Assembly (NCBI RefSeq): GCF_042453785.1
Contig: NC_091669.1
Span: 16,041,001 to 16,105,000, forward strand
DNA length: 64,000 nucleotides
Reading direction: 5' to 3'
From: Malus domestica
Lineage: Eukaryota > Streptophyta > Magnoliopsida > Rosales > Rosaceae
Both the position numbers and the translations under genes were made by a program. This document shows positions 36,342 through 48,513 of the stretch, piece by piece. The notes under the pieces are model-generated. The model saw only the letters and a program-made list of their open reading frames with translations, was not told the DNA's origin and did no database searches. Numbering within the stretch: the first letter of the stretch is position 1; each line of letters begins with the position of its first letter.

Positions 36342-39300
36342 TTAGTCCCCTAAACTCAAAGCACCTGAGTCAAATAGATGGGGATAATGTTGGCGTATCT
36401 CTACCTCTGGTTCCCAAGTTGATTCCTCCCCACCATGATTGTTCCATAATACGTGTACCAATGAAATAGTTGGTGTGGAGAGCTTTCTCTCTCCGATCAA
36501 TAATTTCAACGGGGTACTCCTCATAAGGGAGATTCTCCTTAACCTGAATAGGCTCATAAGAAATGACATGGGAAGGATCACTACAATACCTCCGGAGTGA
36601 GGATACGTGGAACACTGGGTGAATGTGAGACAACTCTGGAGGTAGTGCAAGGCGATAGGCAACTTCACCCACTCTCTCCCACACCTCATATGGTCCAATG
36701 TATCTTGGACTAAGCTTCCTTTTACGCCCAAATCTAAAAACACCTTTCATAGGTGAAACCCGTAGGAAAACATATTCTCCAGTATCGAATGTTACCTCAC
36801 GTCTGTGGGGATTAGCATAACTCTGTTGTCTACTCTGAGCAGCTAAAAAATGCGCACGAATCATATAAATCTTTTTTGCAGCAATCTGAATTAACTCTGG
36901 TCCCAATAATCGACGCTTTTTTACCTCGTCCCAATATAACGGAGACCTACACTTCCTCCCATAAAGTGCCTCATATGGTGCCATCTGAATACTAGCCTGG
37001 TAGTTGTTATTATAAGCAAATTCAATCAAAGATAAATGTTTATCCCAACTACCTTTGAAATCAAGTATGCAAGCTCATCCTCCAATGTCTGAATTATGCA
37101 CTCTGACTGGCCATCAGTTAAAGGATGAAAAGTTATGCTAAAACTCAACTTAGTTCTCATAGTTTTATAAAGGCTACCCCAAAAGCGAGAAGTGAAACGA
37201 GGATCACGATCAGAAATGATGGATACCAGGACTCCATGCAACTTAATAATCACATCTAAAAATAATCTGGCGAGTCGCTCAAGAGTATAAGTTTTCTCAA
37301 CAGCAATAAAGTGAGCAGATTTCGTCAAACGATCAACGATCACCCAAATAGAATCATGTCCCTCACGAGTCCTTGGTAAGCCTGTCACAAAATCCATGGT
37401 AATGTGCTCCCACTTCCACTCAGGAATAGGGAGTGACTGAAGTAAACCCACAGGCCGCTGATGCTCTGCCTTAACTTGTTGACAAGTCAAGCAATGAGCG
37501 ACGAACTCGGCAATCTCTCTTTTCATCTTTCCCTACCAGAAACTCTCACAAAGATCTCAATACATTTTTGTACTCCCAGGGTGAACGAAAAAAAGGGAAG
37601 TATGAGCTTCCTCCATAACCTATTTTCGTAGGTTTCTAACATTCGGAACACAAAGTCAAGTCCCGAAACGAAGTACACCACTATCAGAAATGGTAAAATC
37701 GGACTGAGTACCTGATTGTACTCCATCCATGATCTAAACTAACTCTGGGTCCTCACCTTGGATTGCTTGAATCTGATCAATCAACGTAGGTTGTACAGTA
37801 AGGGTTGCGAGGAGATGATTTCCACCCTGATCAATCGGTTCAATCTCCATTCTTTTAAGATCCTCTGCTAACTGACCAACGTGAAGTGATAAAGCTGCAA
37901 CACTAGTTAAGCGTTTTTTACTCAAGGCATCCACCACTACATTCGCCTTACCAGGATGATAGAGAATCTGACAATCACAATCTTTCACCAACTCTAACCA
38001 ACGTCTTTGTCACAAGTTTAGTTCTCGCTGGGTGAAAATATACTTGAGGCTCTTATGATCGGTATAAATCACAAGACTCCCCATACAGATAATGTCGCCA
38101 AAGTTTTAATGCATAAACCACAGCAGCTAGTTCTAAATCATGGGTAGGATAGTTAAGTTCATGTAGTTTAAGTTGGCAAGAACCATAAGCCATAACATTA
38201 CCGTGATGTATCAGAACGCAACTTAATCCTTTATGGGACGCATCAGTGTATACTACAAAACCTTCAAGACCAGATGGAAGCGTAAGAACAGGTGCAGAGA
38301 CAAGCCTCTTCTTTAGCTCTTTAAAACTAGTCTCATACTCATCATCCCAAACAAAAGGAGTATCATTCCTTGTCAGCTTTGTTAAGGGAAGTGCCAACGA
38401 TGAAAAACCTTCAATAAATCTACAATAATATCCAGCTAAGCCTAGAAAACTTCGAATCTCAGTCACCGTGGTAGGTCGACTCCAACAGACAACTGCCTCC
38501 ACCTTGGTAGGATCCACCTGAATACCATTCCTTGAAATCACATGGCCAAGGAATCTAACACTTTCCAACCAAAACTCACATTTGCTAAACTTAGCATACA
38601 ACTGATGATCTTGCATCGTCTACAAAACAAGTCTTAGATGTTCCTCATGTTCAGTTGCACACCGTGAATAAATCAGAATGTCATCGATGAACACTACCAT
38701 AAATTGATCAATAAAAGGTCGGAACACCTTATTCATAAAGTCCATGAGCGTAGCAGGGGCATTAGTCAGACCAAACGGTAAAACCAAGAACTCATAATGG
38801 CCATAGCGAGTCCGAAAAGCTATCTTTGCTATATCCTCATCTCGGATCCTCAACTGATGATAACCAGTCCTTAAATCTAACTTACTAAAATATTGAGCAC
38901 CTTGAAGTTGATCAAACAAGTCATCAATCATCGGTAAAAGGTACTTTTTCGAACTGTCACCTTATTAAGCTCACGATAATCAATGCACAAACACATAGAT
39001 CCGTCTTTTTTCTTCACAAAAAGAACAGGAGCACCTCATGGTGAAACACTAGGGCGAATTAAACATTTATCCAACAATTCCTGTAATTGTACCTTAAGCT
39101 CCCTAAGTTCCAAAGGTGCCATTCGATACGGAGCTTTAGAGATAGGCGTGGTCCCTGACATAAGATCAATGGTAAACTCAATTTCCCTCACTGGGGCAAG
39201 CCAGGCAGCTCAACAGGAAACACATCAGGAAACTCCTTAACTACCGGGATGGCGTCAACCTCACTATTTCCTTGGTCAACGGCCATGACATGAGCTAGAT

Positions 39301-40610
39301 AACCCTGACAACCATGTTTCATCAATCGCCTAGCCTTAGCAGCTGATATCATTACTGGTGGTGGAATAGGTTTACGATCCCCAACAAACTGAAACTGAGG
39401 TTTACCAAGTGGTCGAAAAGTTACCACTTTCTTAAAGCAATCAAAATTCGTGCAATACAAGGATAAGTAATCCATGCCTATAATGACATCTAAATCTCAC
39501 ATCGGAAGAATCATCAAATCCATTGTTATTTCACCCGGGCCCACACGAGCCTCACACGATCAAACTACTTGATTAACAACATAAGGTCCCGAAAAAGGTG
39601 AGGAAATAGAGTACGTCACATCCATCATCTCTATAGGTTTATCCAAAGACTTCACAAAATTATTTGATATAAATGAGTTCTCGACCCCAGGGTCAAATAA
39701 TGTTTTAGCAGGGAGTGAATCAAAATGAATAATACCTGTAACTGTGTTCAGTTCCGTCTCGACCTCCAAAGTAGATAATGCACAGACTCTGCCAACTCAC
39801 TGAATACCTGCCTGGGACGTCCCAACTCCACTATTATGTGCCCCATCTCGTTGAGAATTTCCATCAGACTGCCTACCACTCTACTGCCCAGTCCTCTGCT
39901 GGCCCAAGCCTGAAGGTGCTCCAGCAGGCCTACTCTATGCTGAAGATGCCACCGAACCCCCAACACTAGCAACAGATCTGCCAGCACCACCAGTGGTAAT
40001 CTGGGGACAATCACGAAAGAAGTGACCAATCTTATCGCACCGGTAACAAGTCTTAGAACTGGCTCTACATGTGCCACTGTGTCGGCGTCCGCAATGAGTA
40101 TAAATTCGTGGAAGTGTCTTATGTGACTGGTCATAAGATCCTCTGGAAAGGCTCTCTGAACGGCCTCTATAAGAAATCTGGTTCCCACGCCTGAATGCGC
40201 TCTGAGTACCTCCTCGGAAACGACCCTAATGACTCATCCTAGTAGAATGTTGGGAGCCTCCTCTAGAAGTAGCCTGAAAATCTCCACAAGAAGTATCATG
40301 ATACCCACTATGTGATGATCCTTGAGAACCCCTAGCACTTTCAGAACCTACCAGAAAACGCATCAAATGATTGGCCCTCTGACTAGCCCTTCTTTCTCAG
40401 TTCCCCACTTTCTCATGCATCGCGGCCCTCATTAATCTCAACTGTGCATGCATGATCAATCGCCTGGGCGTAAGAAGGCAATCCCTAGACCGATAACAGA
40501 TTTTTGATACTAAGCTTGAACCCCTAATAAGTTTCTTCGTTTTCTTATCTTCAGAAAGATGCTGAGAGAAACGGTAAAGTCGAGTAAAACAGGCCACACA
40601 ATCAGCAACT
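36342..40610 (-). pseudogene. Chromovirus-type Gypsy gag-pol, degraded
   Basis: Read right to left. Gag tail with CCHC knuckle [14 protein letters not shown] (about 40000-40050). Aspartic protease LFDPGVENSFIS (about 39680), where the usual D-S-G is D-P-G. Linker VKEFPDVFP (39230). RT with [17 protein letters not shown] and FIDDIL (38620-38931). RT end and RNase H with [11 protein letters not shown] and YTDASHKGL (38053-38616), then HPGKANVVVDALS (37950). Integrase with CLTCQQVK, MDFVTGLP, ISDRDPRF and the final E region (37026-37526). Integrase C-terminus HPVFHVSSLRRY, and, in a shifted frame, a chromodomain-like VLWNNHGGEESTWEPE (about 36380-36480). Stops or frameshifts separate nearly every domain. 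The gag N-terminus, PBS and part of the 5' LTR are deleted at about 40616. Confidence 0.85.
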
Positions 40611-40616
40611 GTATCC

Positions 40617-42546
40617 GTTGAGTGAGGGTCTAGAATCCAAGTGGATACGATTCCAGACCCTCACTCAACGAAATCGCTAAGTACAATACATAACAATAAC
40701 TACATGAAACCCAAGTTAGATACGATTCCAGAACATCACTCAACGGAATCGCATAATAAAAGGGATTGCGGACCATCTCTCAATGGATCCGAGTAGATAT
40801 GATTCCAGACCACCACTTAACAGAATCACAGAACCAACAACCAGAATGTACAACGGTGTAAAGAAATGAGACAAGCACATGTTACTTAATTTACAAAACC
40901 TCAACAAAGGGAAATTAGGCACAATTACTAAATTTAGAACCAATCACCGAAGCGGAAGGTTAAACAATATTGAAGCAACAAATCCCCATCATAATGGTTA
41001 ACAGTCATTACTAGTCCTCGCATTAATCTCAACATGCCAATCATACAAATCAAACCACATTTCCCATATACATGCCACACTCCATTTCATAAACATAAAT
41101 TGATGTCGAAGTATTGGAATAACAATTCAATAGAACATATTCATAAAACCAATTCATATCCACACAGGATCATAATTATGACAACCCGATAATTACCAAT
41201 ATCACATATATTAAAGTCACTCACCTGGAATCCGTGTTAATGTACCCTAGCCTGATAGTCAAGGCATCATGTTCTATCACCGCCTAACAAAGCACAAGTC
41301 CACATTTAGACTTCCTTCGATAATTCACATACCCAAAAATTCTCATATGTCTCTCACAACAACATTTAATGAGGAATCGAACCGTCGTTCTAATGTAGGG
41401 TCCATGATCTTACATCATTTGCTTCGTAAAATCCAATCACTAGATTTTCACTTATAAGTCCCTAAGGTCCTAAAACAATATCTACAATAGCATAATAAAA
41501 TCTTGTCTCAATTCAATGATAAGACTGTCAATTGTTAGAATAATCAAGTGGCAGACCTTATCGATAATATATACAATCAACAACATTTTCATAAATCGAA
41601 TGTCACATATCGAAAAATTTGACTTTTTCCAAAAATTCTCAAATTTTACAAGAATGAAGATTTCAACAAGTAGACTAAACTTTATACTTGTGGCCGAGTC
41701 CAATTTAGCCAAGAAGGCCCTCAAATTGGCTCGCACCCAACGAAACCCTAAGGTGGGTATTCTTCAATTCGGCTTCCTTGATGTTCCAACGCCCCAACCA
41801 CCAGTTGGGTCTTATTCTTGGGTCCAAGGGAAGTTGATTAAGGGTAATGGTGAATGGTGATACTCTCCGGAATGATAATCGTCGTCGAGAACCCTCGGGT
41901 TCTCCTATGGAGTTCTATATGAAATAGACCTTAAAAACCCTTGATTTTTCCATGGGATTAGAAGGAGGAAGGTAGTTGAGCAAGTTGCAAGTGAAGGAGA
42001 TAAGAAAATCAGCAGGAAAATGGAGGAATTGGCCGATTGAAATTGGTTGGTGGAGCTCAAGCCTCACGGTTTCAAAAAATATGGGGGGGGGAAGATATGT
42101 GGCCGTTCCTTTTCTTTCTTTTTTTCCAAATAGTTGCTTTCATGCCCTTTTAATAAAAATCTAGCAGGTTCCCTCTTCTATTTTATTTTATTTTTTTATT
42201 TTTTTTTTTTTTGTACTAACTTAACTTAACCTTTAACCCATGATTCCCACAATATATAGCTCAAACTTCAAACATCCGTAACTATACCATTATAATTCGG
42301 ACTCGCAAACGGCTTTCGCCTATGTGTTCGTGGGTTCGAGATCTATTTAAAAACACTAGTTGTAACTTCGAAATATCAACGAAACATAAAGATTGTTTAT
42401 GAAACTTCCAACTTGATACTAATCAATTACTAAACTTATAATTAGTGGAATTAAAATTAACTAATAAAGATAACGAAATCGCGAAATACGAATTTAAATT
42501 ATGAAATACGTAATAAATGGTGAAATTCCAAGGATGGGATTTCACA
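40617..42546 (-). mobile_element. 5' LTR (right) of minus-strand Gypsy element, truncated
   Basis: Collinear with 34380-36318 with few differences, including the block from 'gaatccaagtggatacgattcca' to 'ggtgaaattccaaggatgggatttcaca'. The inner about 600 bp present in the left LTR (33780-34380) is missing here, where the LTR joins gag sequence directly. The outer end abuts CAATTAT, matching the left flank. Confidence 0.75.
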
Positions 42547-42999
42547 ATTATAGCTTATCTTGTTTGATGGAGGTAATGTTTTGAATTTCATTGGTTAAGT
42601 CTATATAGTGATTAATGTAACTGCTCCATCTAGCTGGGGGTTTCCAACTTTAGAGCTAATCTTGCTCCCACTCCCAAACGATAGTGGGCGCAGAGGAAGT
42701 ATTGCCCTTGTTTTGTATCTTCAGTAGTTTATATTGAAACTTACCTCCCTTGTAAATGCATGGAAGTGTTAGGAGAATAACTCTGAAGGTTTGGTTTCTA
42801 GGAATATTGCATGAAATGTTTTACACTTTCTGATGCATGGGGTATATTGAGTTGACAGATTTTGTGAAATTCAGGAACGAGACTAAGTGAAGTCCACTGG
42901 ACCCACTTGGTTAGTGAGTGACTTTAACTTATGTGATGTGATTATTACCTTAATTTCTTATATTAATATCATTCGTGAATATAACTTGGTTTTATAATG
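42547..42999. other. Gene-free flank of Gypsy element
   Basis: Unique-looking sequence to the right of the target duplication. No ORF, RNA gene or repeat recognised. It presumably continues the flank seen at 33700-33779. Confidence 0.3.
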
Positions 43000-44398
43000 T
43001 GATTCTATTGAAATGTGATTTTATATATTTAGCCATAGACCAATGTTTATTAAACATGATTTGGCTCGTGTACTGTTGATGATTGTGATATGTGATTTGA
43101 CTTGCATATTTGAAAGGTGGTTCATTTGCATAGATGGTATGATATGATAAAATGTGAGTGACTTTAATATATGTGATATAGGTGATTTCCCTGTTTTCAT
43201 AATTATTGTCCTTAGTGAATATGAGATGGTTTATGATTATGTTTCCTATAAAATGTTTAATTTTTATATTTAGCCATCGTTGTAGTTTTATGATGTGGGA
43301 ATTGACGTGCATATTGGGAATATGGGTTGTTTTGTATGATTAGTATGTTGTGTATGATTACTTTTATGACAATGTGATCCTAGAATCCTATTAGAAGTAT
43401 GTTGTAGCACTTATATGCTTGTGTAACATATTAGTTGGTGGCCATGAGAAGTGAATATGGTAGGTGACTATGTTGTAATTATAGAGATGATGAGGTTTAG
43501 ATATACCTGATACATTCGGCAAGTACCATATCCATATGGATTCCGTTGAGTGATGGTCCAGAATCGTATCCTTGTTTGGATTCCGTTGAGTGATGGTCCA
43601 GAATCCCTTCTACTCCGCGATTCCATTGAGTGATGGTCCGGAATCGTATCCTTGTTTGGATTCCGTTGAGTGATGGTTTGAAATCGTATCACTTGACTTG
43701 TTGGCTTCTTGGATTTGATATCAGCTTCAGAAATGTAGGCTTGGCTTAACTGTGTCACTCTAGCCTTAGTTTTAATATAATTGTGAGCAATGGTTTCAAA
43801 AATCTTGTGAATTGAATTAGAAAAGCTGTTAGACGTCTGGGTGACTCCTTTAGGATTTTCTATGATTCGATTATGATTTCATAAGTATGAATTTAGAAGA
43901 TATGGTTATGGTTGTTATTATTTTGGTCAAATGACTTAATTAATGTGGCTAGAGAATGGTATTGTGCTTCGTCGGTTCTTGATACGATATATGTTGTGAA
44001 TTACGGTATCATGTTGCGATATAATGACTTATATAAAAGATGGAAGGAAAATCATGATTTTCGGGTGGGTTTGTTATGTAACCTTGAGTCTAGTAATTTC
44101 ATGCTTGTCAAGTTCTACTGATTGACTGAGAAATGTTATGCCTTTCGGCTTAAACGGACTGTGATTTATGTCAAGTTATAACGAAGAAGACGAACTACAA
44201 ATGGCTTGATCCCTAATGAGGGTACGTAGGCAGTCTAACGAGGATGTTAGATGCAGCCATAAAGTGTACGGAAAATTATCATGCATCTGGATCTTGAATT
44301 ATACTTGGTACATATGATAAAGGCAGGGTATGTTGAGTTACGGGCATTTAGTGACGTCACGTGTCGATCTTGGACGTATGTCGGGATCGGGGCGTGAC
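43000..44398 (+). repeat. Gypsy LTR fragment, plus orientation
   Basis: It contains the same palindromic unit array (about 43525-43690: ggattccgttgagtgatggtccagaatcg) in reverse orientation to the neighbouring element, and the 3' end shared with 1-780 (ggcagtctaacgaggatgttagatgcagcc ... gggatcggggcgtgaca). Non-coding. A related but separate insertion, truncated at the left. Confidence 0.6.
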
Positions 44399-44400
44399 AA

Positions 44401-44690
44401 CGATTATGACATCAATATTAGCAACTACTGAGAGACGCGATGTGGCAGCTGAGAGACAAAGAGAAATACTTAATCGAGAAAACGAAATGATTAGAGAAGC
44501 ACTTAATCGAGAAAACGAGATGCTTAGAGAAGAAATGATGGCTCAAGAAGATCGTGACATTATGAACAAGCCTCTAGTTGGACTGTCTCCGAATTCAAAA
44601 TATTTTTGGACATTGAAAAAAAAGAGACGTGGTGCGAATGAGGCGTGCAAGAGACGCGGAAACAAGTCAAGAGGGTTCTAGCTACATAGA
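44401..44690 (+). pseudogene. NAM-associated C-terminal gene fragment
   Basis: The translation ERRDVAAERQREILNRENEM is followed by a near-repeat (REALNRENEMLREEMMAQ) and then DRDIMNKPLVGLSPNSKYFW, a charged coiled-coil tail. It resembles the C-terminal end of the NAM-associated / GST-T3-like family (IM...T..L.P..K.YF). The ORF ends at 44681. The upstream half is absent because the LTR terminus at 44398 abuts it. It is a different piece of the family from the relic at 29769-30552. Confidence 0.55.
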
Positions 44691-45230
44691 TCCTAGCAAC
44701 GAAGATCCTAGCACCACATATCCTAGGTCCACAGATTTTGTATAATTTCGAATTTAATTGTAGTACTTTATTTAATTTCGTCTTTATTTTTAATACTTTA
44801 TGTAATTTCTTATTTAGTTTTAGTACTTTATGTAATTTCTAGTACTTTATTTAAACACACCAAAATAAACTTAAAAACATACGAAATAAAATTACATAAA
44901 CTCACCAAATAAACTTAACAAAATACACTAAATAAAATCATATCCGAAATTAAAACTAAATTTAAATAAAATTTATTATTTATTAAAAAATTAATAATAT
45001 TTTAATAAATGGGCTGGGTGCCAGTGCATTTTGTAGGGGTAGAGATCGTTTATACCAGCGCATTTTTAGACTTTGTGTTAGCACATTTTTTAGGGGTGAA
45101 GAAGCATTTGGCCAATTTACTGTTCAGGGAGTCTATCAATGTTCACTAAGTGGATTAAATGGGCTGAGTGCCAGCGCATTTTTTTAGAGGTGAACTTGCT
45201 CTTAGGGGAATGAAAACCGTATCGGTAAGA
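44691..45230. mobile_element. AT-rich segment ending in MITE-like terminus
   Basis: 44740-45000 has repeated 'ttagtactttatgtaatttc' words. At about 45007 and 45155 the word aaatgggctg(g/a)gtgccag(t/c)gcatttt occurs twice, followed by tttagaggtgaacttgctctta. The last part resembles the terminus of Rosaceae MITEs (gagcaagttcacctctaaaaaaatgcgctgg). A matching left terminus was not found. Confidence 0.4.
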
Positions 45231-45454
45231 TATTATTTCAAGCAAATGACTTTTTGATTTCTGAGGCAAAAAGTGAATCTAAAAGTGACAAAAGCATAGG
45301 ATATGACTAAGGTAATGTCTATGATATTGATAAATCCTTCATAATATATTGTGACAATTTGATAACAAAGCACATTACATTACTGTGTTCCGCAAAGCTT
45401 ACCTCTTTTATTCAAAGAAAAATAATTTTCTCAATTTCTCCAAATAATTTTCCT

Positions 45455-45725
45455 TCAAGAGCAAGCAACTTGAGACGATAGTGGCTTAAAAGGAAAGTCG
45501 GATTCCCAAGAGAAGATAAAACCAAAACTTGCATGCGCATAAATTGGTTTTCTGTTGTTGATCAAACACACATCACCAGCTTTCCTTAAGATTGAAGTAT
45601 CGATGGGTATTGCAGATACAAATCCATCGCAACTTAGCTTCACATTTAGTTGAGAACAGTGGCAGTCATTAATGATTGTTACGTTCCACGTTGCATCAAT
45701 AATCTTTCCAGTTGGCCGGTGTTTA
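45455..45725 (-). pseudogene. TPD1 (TAPETUM DETERMINANT 1)-like gene, last exon only
   Basis: The reverse strand reads TGKIIDATWNVTIINDCHCS, then NVKLSCDGF, IDTSILRKAGDVCLINNRKP, FSWESDFPFKPLSSQVACS and a stop. Conserved cysteines (CHCS, LSC, DVCL, final CS) and the FPF.P(V/L)SSQ ending are those of the secreted TPD1 family. TPD1 itself is a ligand of the EMS1 receptor kinase in anther cell fate. This covers about 85 C-terminal residues with no internal stop. The signal peptide and upstream sequence are missing: a fold-back MITE (45746-45895) sits about 20 bp from where the match ends. It may be a truncated relic or the last exon of a gene whose 5' part is not recognised. Confidence 0.65.
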
Positions 45726-45745
45726 ATTTTAAGATTTTTTTCTCT

Positions 45746-45895
45746 GGATCCCTTTATTAAACAATCCGAGTCTTTAAAATTTGATCAAACGGCTAAAGTT
45801 ATTATAACTTTTAAAGTCGGTCCGTATTTTTAGCCGTTTGATCAAATTTCAAGAGTCCGGATTGTTTGATAAGGAGGATTATGTGAAAGGGATCC
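45746..45895. mobile_element. Fold-back MITE (GGATCC ends)
   Basis: The left arm ggatccctttattaaacaatccgagtctttaaaatttgatcaaacggct is matched by an inverted right arm agccgtttgatcaaatttcaagagtccggattgtttgataaggaggattatgtgaaagggatcc, with an about 30-bp loop. The arms are over 80% complementary apart from a 13-bp indel, so the whole element can form one long hairpin. Confidence 0.8.
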
Positions 45896-46942
45896 GAAAA
45901 TCATCCCTTTCCTTTTTACCGTGCAAGGTTTACAATATCCTGCAATATATTATCAAATATGTAAAGTTGGTAAAAAAATGCAAAATGCATAAATTATATG
46001 GAATTACACCACCAATTTAACAAGGTCATGCATGCTTTAACCAAATTATATGCAATTACACTACCAATTAACAAGGTAAATACAATCATGTAGGGAAAGA
46101 ATCATTAGAGATATGAATAACTATAAACCAAATCTATCTAGGATTTACACAATTACAATCAGATAATATTTATAATACTCCCCCATAAGTATGTAAATAC
46201 TCAAGTAGATTCAACATCAAGTTCAACAAAGTTGAGTAGGTTGATTTGTCGGCTCTGATTTGGGAACGCACCAGCCTCAAACGAGGGAACTTGCATATAG
46301 GAATAAGTCTCACAAAACCTAGCTATGGTAAAAGCCAATATCAGACAAAAACTCATAACCTAAGGAAAAAGGTGAGTTAATGCAAAGCCAATTTAAACAT
46401 CTACGGAACGTAAACAAGGGTATGACTAGCTCATGATTGAAAAAAATACATTAAAATTAAGCAAGTATACTTTGGGGTACTCCCTTGAATTTGACATAAA
46501 TTCAAATAGAGCTAACAATATTACAACTCATAAAGTTTACGCATACCACACCTATATTGTTACTTCTCACACGTTCACCCTCAATTTTTAGTCGTCGGAT
46601 TAAATGTATTGAAAAAGTTGAATGGTTAAACCTGAACAAGAGTACGTGTGAAGTAAAAATAAGTATGTAAATAATATTATCATTTCTTATAAGACATATC
46701 TAACCTAGGACTCTTTAAGGGATCTGCTTAGCACCAGGTCTTCTTCACGACTTCTCAAGGGGCCACTTTAGGACAAAATTGGTATCCAATAAATCTCGTT
46801 ACCTAACATCTTTCGGCGTCTAGCCTCTCTCACTATTAGCATATAAAAAAATCTAGAAAGCTAGATTTTATGTTTAGGGGGTAAATTCTTGTTATAAATT
46901 TTGAAACAGATCTGGAAAATTGATGAAAGACCAAGACTATAT
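45896..46942. other. AT-rich, gene-free
   Basis: A direct repeat (aattatatggaattacac(c)accaattaacaaggt) lies near 45992 and 46045. From 46170 onward the text (tactcccccataag...aaacgagggaacttgcatat) looks like non-coding retroelement sequence, but I cannot assign it. No ORF of interest. Confidence 0.3.
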
Positions 46943-47164
46943 GGTCTTGTTTGTTGCGTTAGATGGGATTGGTCTTAGGGATGAGATTGGATTTGCAGAG
47001 ACTTGTAAGATAAGACTTGTAACTCATATATAAAGATAAGACAAATAATACACTTTATTGTGGATTACCATGTTTAGTCTTATTAATCTCATATTTTGAC
47101 ACAACAAATAATAGATTATTTTAATTGATCACAACCTATCACATTCAATCAACCAAACGGGGCC
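46943..47164. mobile_element. Small MITE
   Basis: The ends ggtcttgtttgttgcgttagatg (left) and cattcaatcaaccaaacggggcc (right) are imperfect inverted repeats of a 'GGCCCCGTTTGGTTG' terminus. About 222 bp, AT-rich. No clean target duplication seen. Confidence 0.5.
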
Positions 47165-47279
47165 TAAAAGTAGTAGACTGGTTGTTTAGAATCGGTAAAT
47201 ACATTGCGGAAGATAAAGTACCCTACCCAATTATTAGACTTGAATGGAAGTTGTTGCCCAACAATGCAGTATTGGATAT

Positions 47280-47969
47280 TGTGAAGCCAAAAATAATCAC
47301 AAGGCGACACGTGGATTTTTTGGTAAAAGATGACAAAAATACCCTTGAGGCATACCAAATTCCTATGCGCAAGTAGCAGGCAATTATCCATCAACCAAGT
47401 CAAAAATGTCCAAAATAGGTATCAACTTAAAATCTAATTTATTCATATATTTCCTATTTCATTATTTAGCTAATCAATTAGCTAAATAAATATACTTATT
47501 CCATATTTCCTAAAACCCTTTTTTAAAACCATAATAATTGACCAATTAAAAGATTAATTGCCTAATTAATCCCCTATTTGCAAACAAATCATCCCAAAAT
47601 CATGCTAGGTCCAGCCAATCCCATCAAAAAATAATCCATCTTATTCTCCACATTTTTCACCATTTTCCCCTTTTTAATTACCCTAATTAAACCTATTAAA
47701 CCCAAAAACCCTAGCTAGGCCAGCCACCTCCTATTCCTATAAATATACTCCCATTCTCACTAAAAAGGCACTTCCAACCCTTGCTAAAATTCTCTAGAAT
47801 TCTCAAACACTTTTTCTCTCTAAATTCTAACTTTGGCATTAGAGGTTCTTCGGCCAAAGCCCCCCCATTCATCGTGGGCGCGTGAGGCTCTTGGCCTTGA
47901 CCTAAGGTGTTAATTGTTTTGTAAGTGCAATTTTGTCCAAGATCAGAGAGGAAGAAATTTGCATCCACA
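47280..47969 (+). mobile_element. 5' LTR of Tat-type Gypsy element
   Basis: A 690-bp LTR, TGTGAAGCC...GCATCCACA, about 95-96% identical by eye to 54747-55437. Preceded by GATAT (47275-47279). It includes a TATA box (ctataaatatac, about 47737) and is followed by a PBS-like stretch ctgtgctttcattga (47973), resembling TGGTGCTTTCATTGA of the LTRs at 7220 and 20384 but with TGG changed. Confidence 0.9.
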
Positions 47970-48132
47970 AATCTGTGCTTTCATTGAAAGTTGAGATCCA
48001 TACTCGTAGAAGACTCTCGCATAAAAAGGTTTTTCTCTATTTTCTAGTCCATTTGAATATTTTTCATACGTTCTTATTATTAGAATTTTTTATTTGCAAA
48101 GGTTCCTTGATAAAATGTATAAGAAAAATATA

Positions 48133-48513
48133 ATGGCTAGAAATTTAGAAAATTCCACAGGTGAAAATTCTAATACTCAAGAAATGGGACCACGGCGATC
48201 CACGAGGCTAAATGTAGTCATAGGCAGAGCGGTACCACCACTACAAGGTTCCACCATGGCCCAAGCCGTACCATCCAAGCTTGCACGGGTCCGAGCCCAA
48301 GCCTCGCATTCGCATGCATCACGCGCTGAGCAGCCTGCTCCCGACATGCAGCCCACTCCCGTGGTCCAGGCTGCTCCACTTTTAGCCCAGCATGCTCCCG
48401 CCGAGCAGCCCACTCTCACGGCCCAGCCTGCTTTCATGGCCCAGCCTACTCCCGCGGCCCAGTCTACTCCCGTAGCTTTCCAAGCAACCCAAGTTGGTCC
48501 AAGACTATCTTAA
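48133..48513 (+). pseudogene. Tat element gag N-terminal ORF
   Basis: 126 codons from the ATG at 48133 (MARNLENSTGENSNTQEMGP, RRSTRLN). The C-terminal half is an Ala/Gln/Pro array of repeats of the kind AEQP-T--AQPAFMAQPTPAAQ. It then stops, whereas the element's gag should continue to the core at 49200-49905. It is probably a gag N-terminus cut by a stop, with low-complexity expansion. A real regulatory role is unknown. Confidence 0.5.

Noticed and set aside
39748-40188. 146-codon minus-strand ORF over the Gypsy gag tail
   Set aside because: The translation is not protein-like for any family. The real coding signal (zinc knuckle [14 protein letters not shown]) is in another frame of the same strand, so this is a shadow.
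48177-48437. Cys/Gly/Ala-rich minus-strand ORF
   Set aside because: Antisense shadow of the Ala/Gln/Pro repeat region of the Tat gag ORF at 48133-48513.
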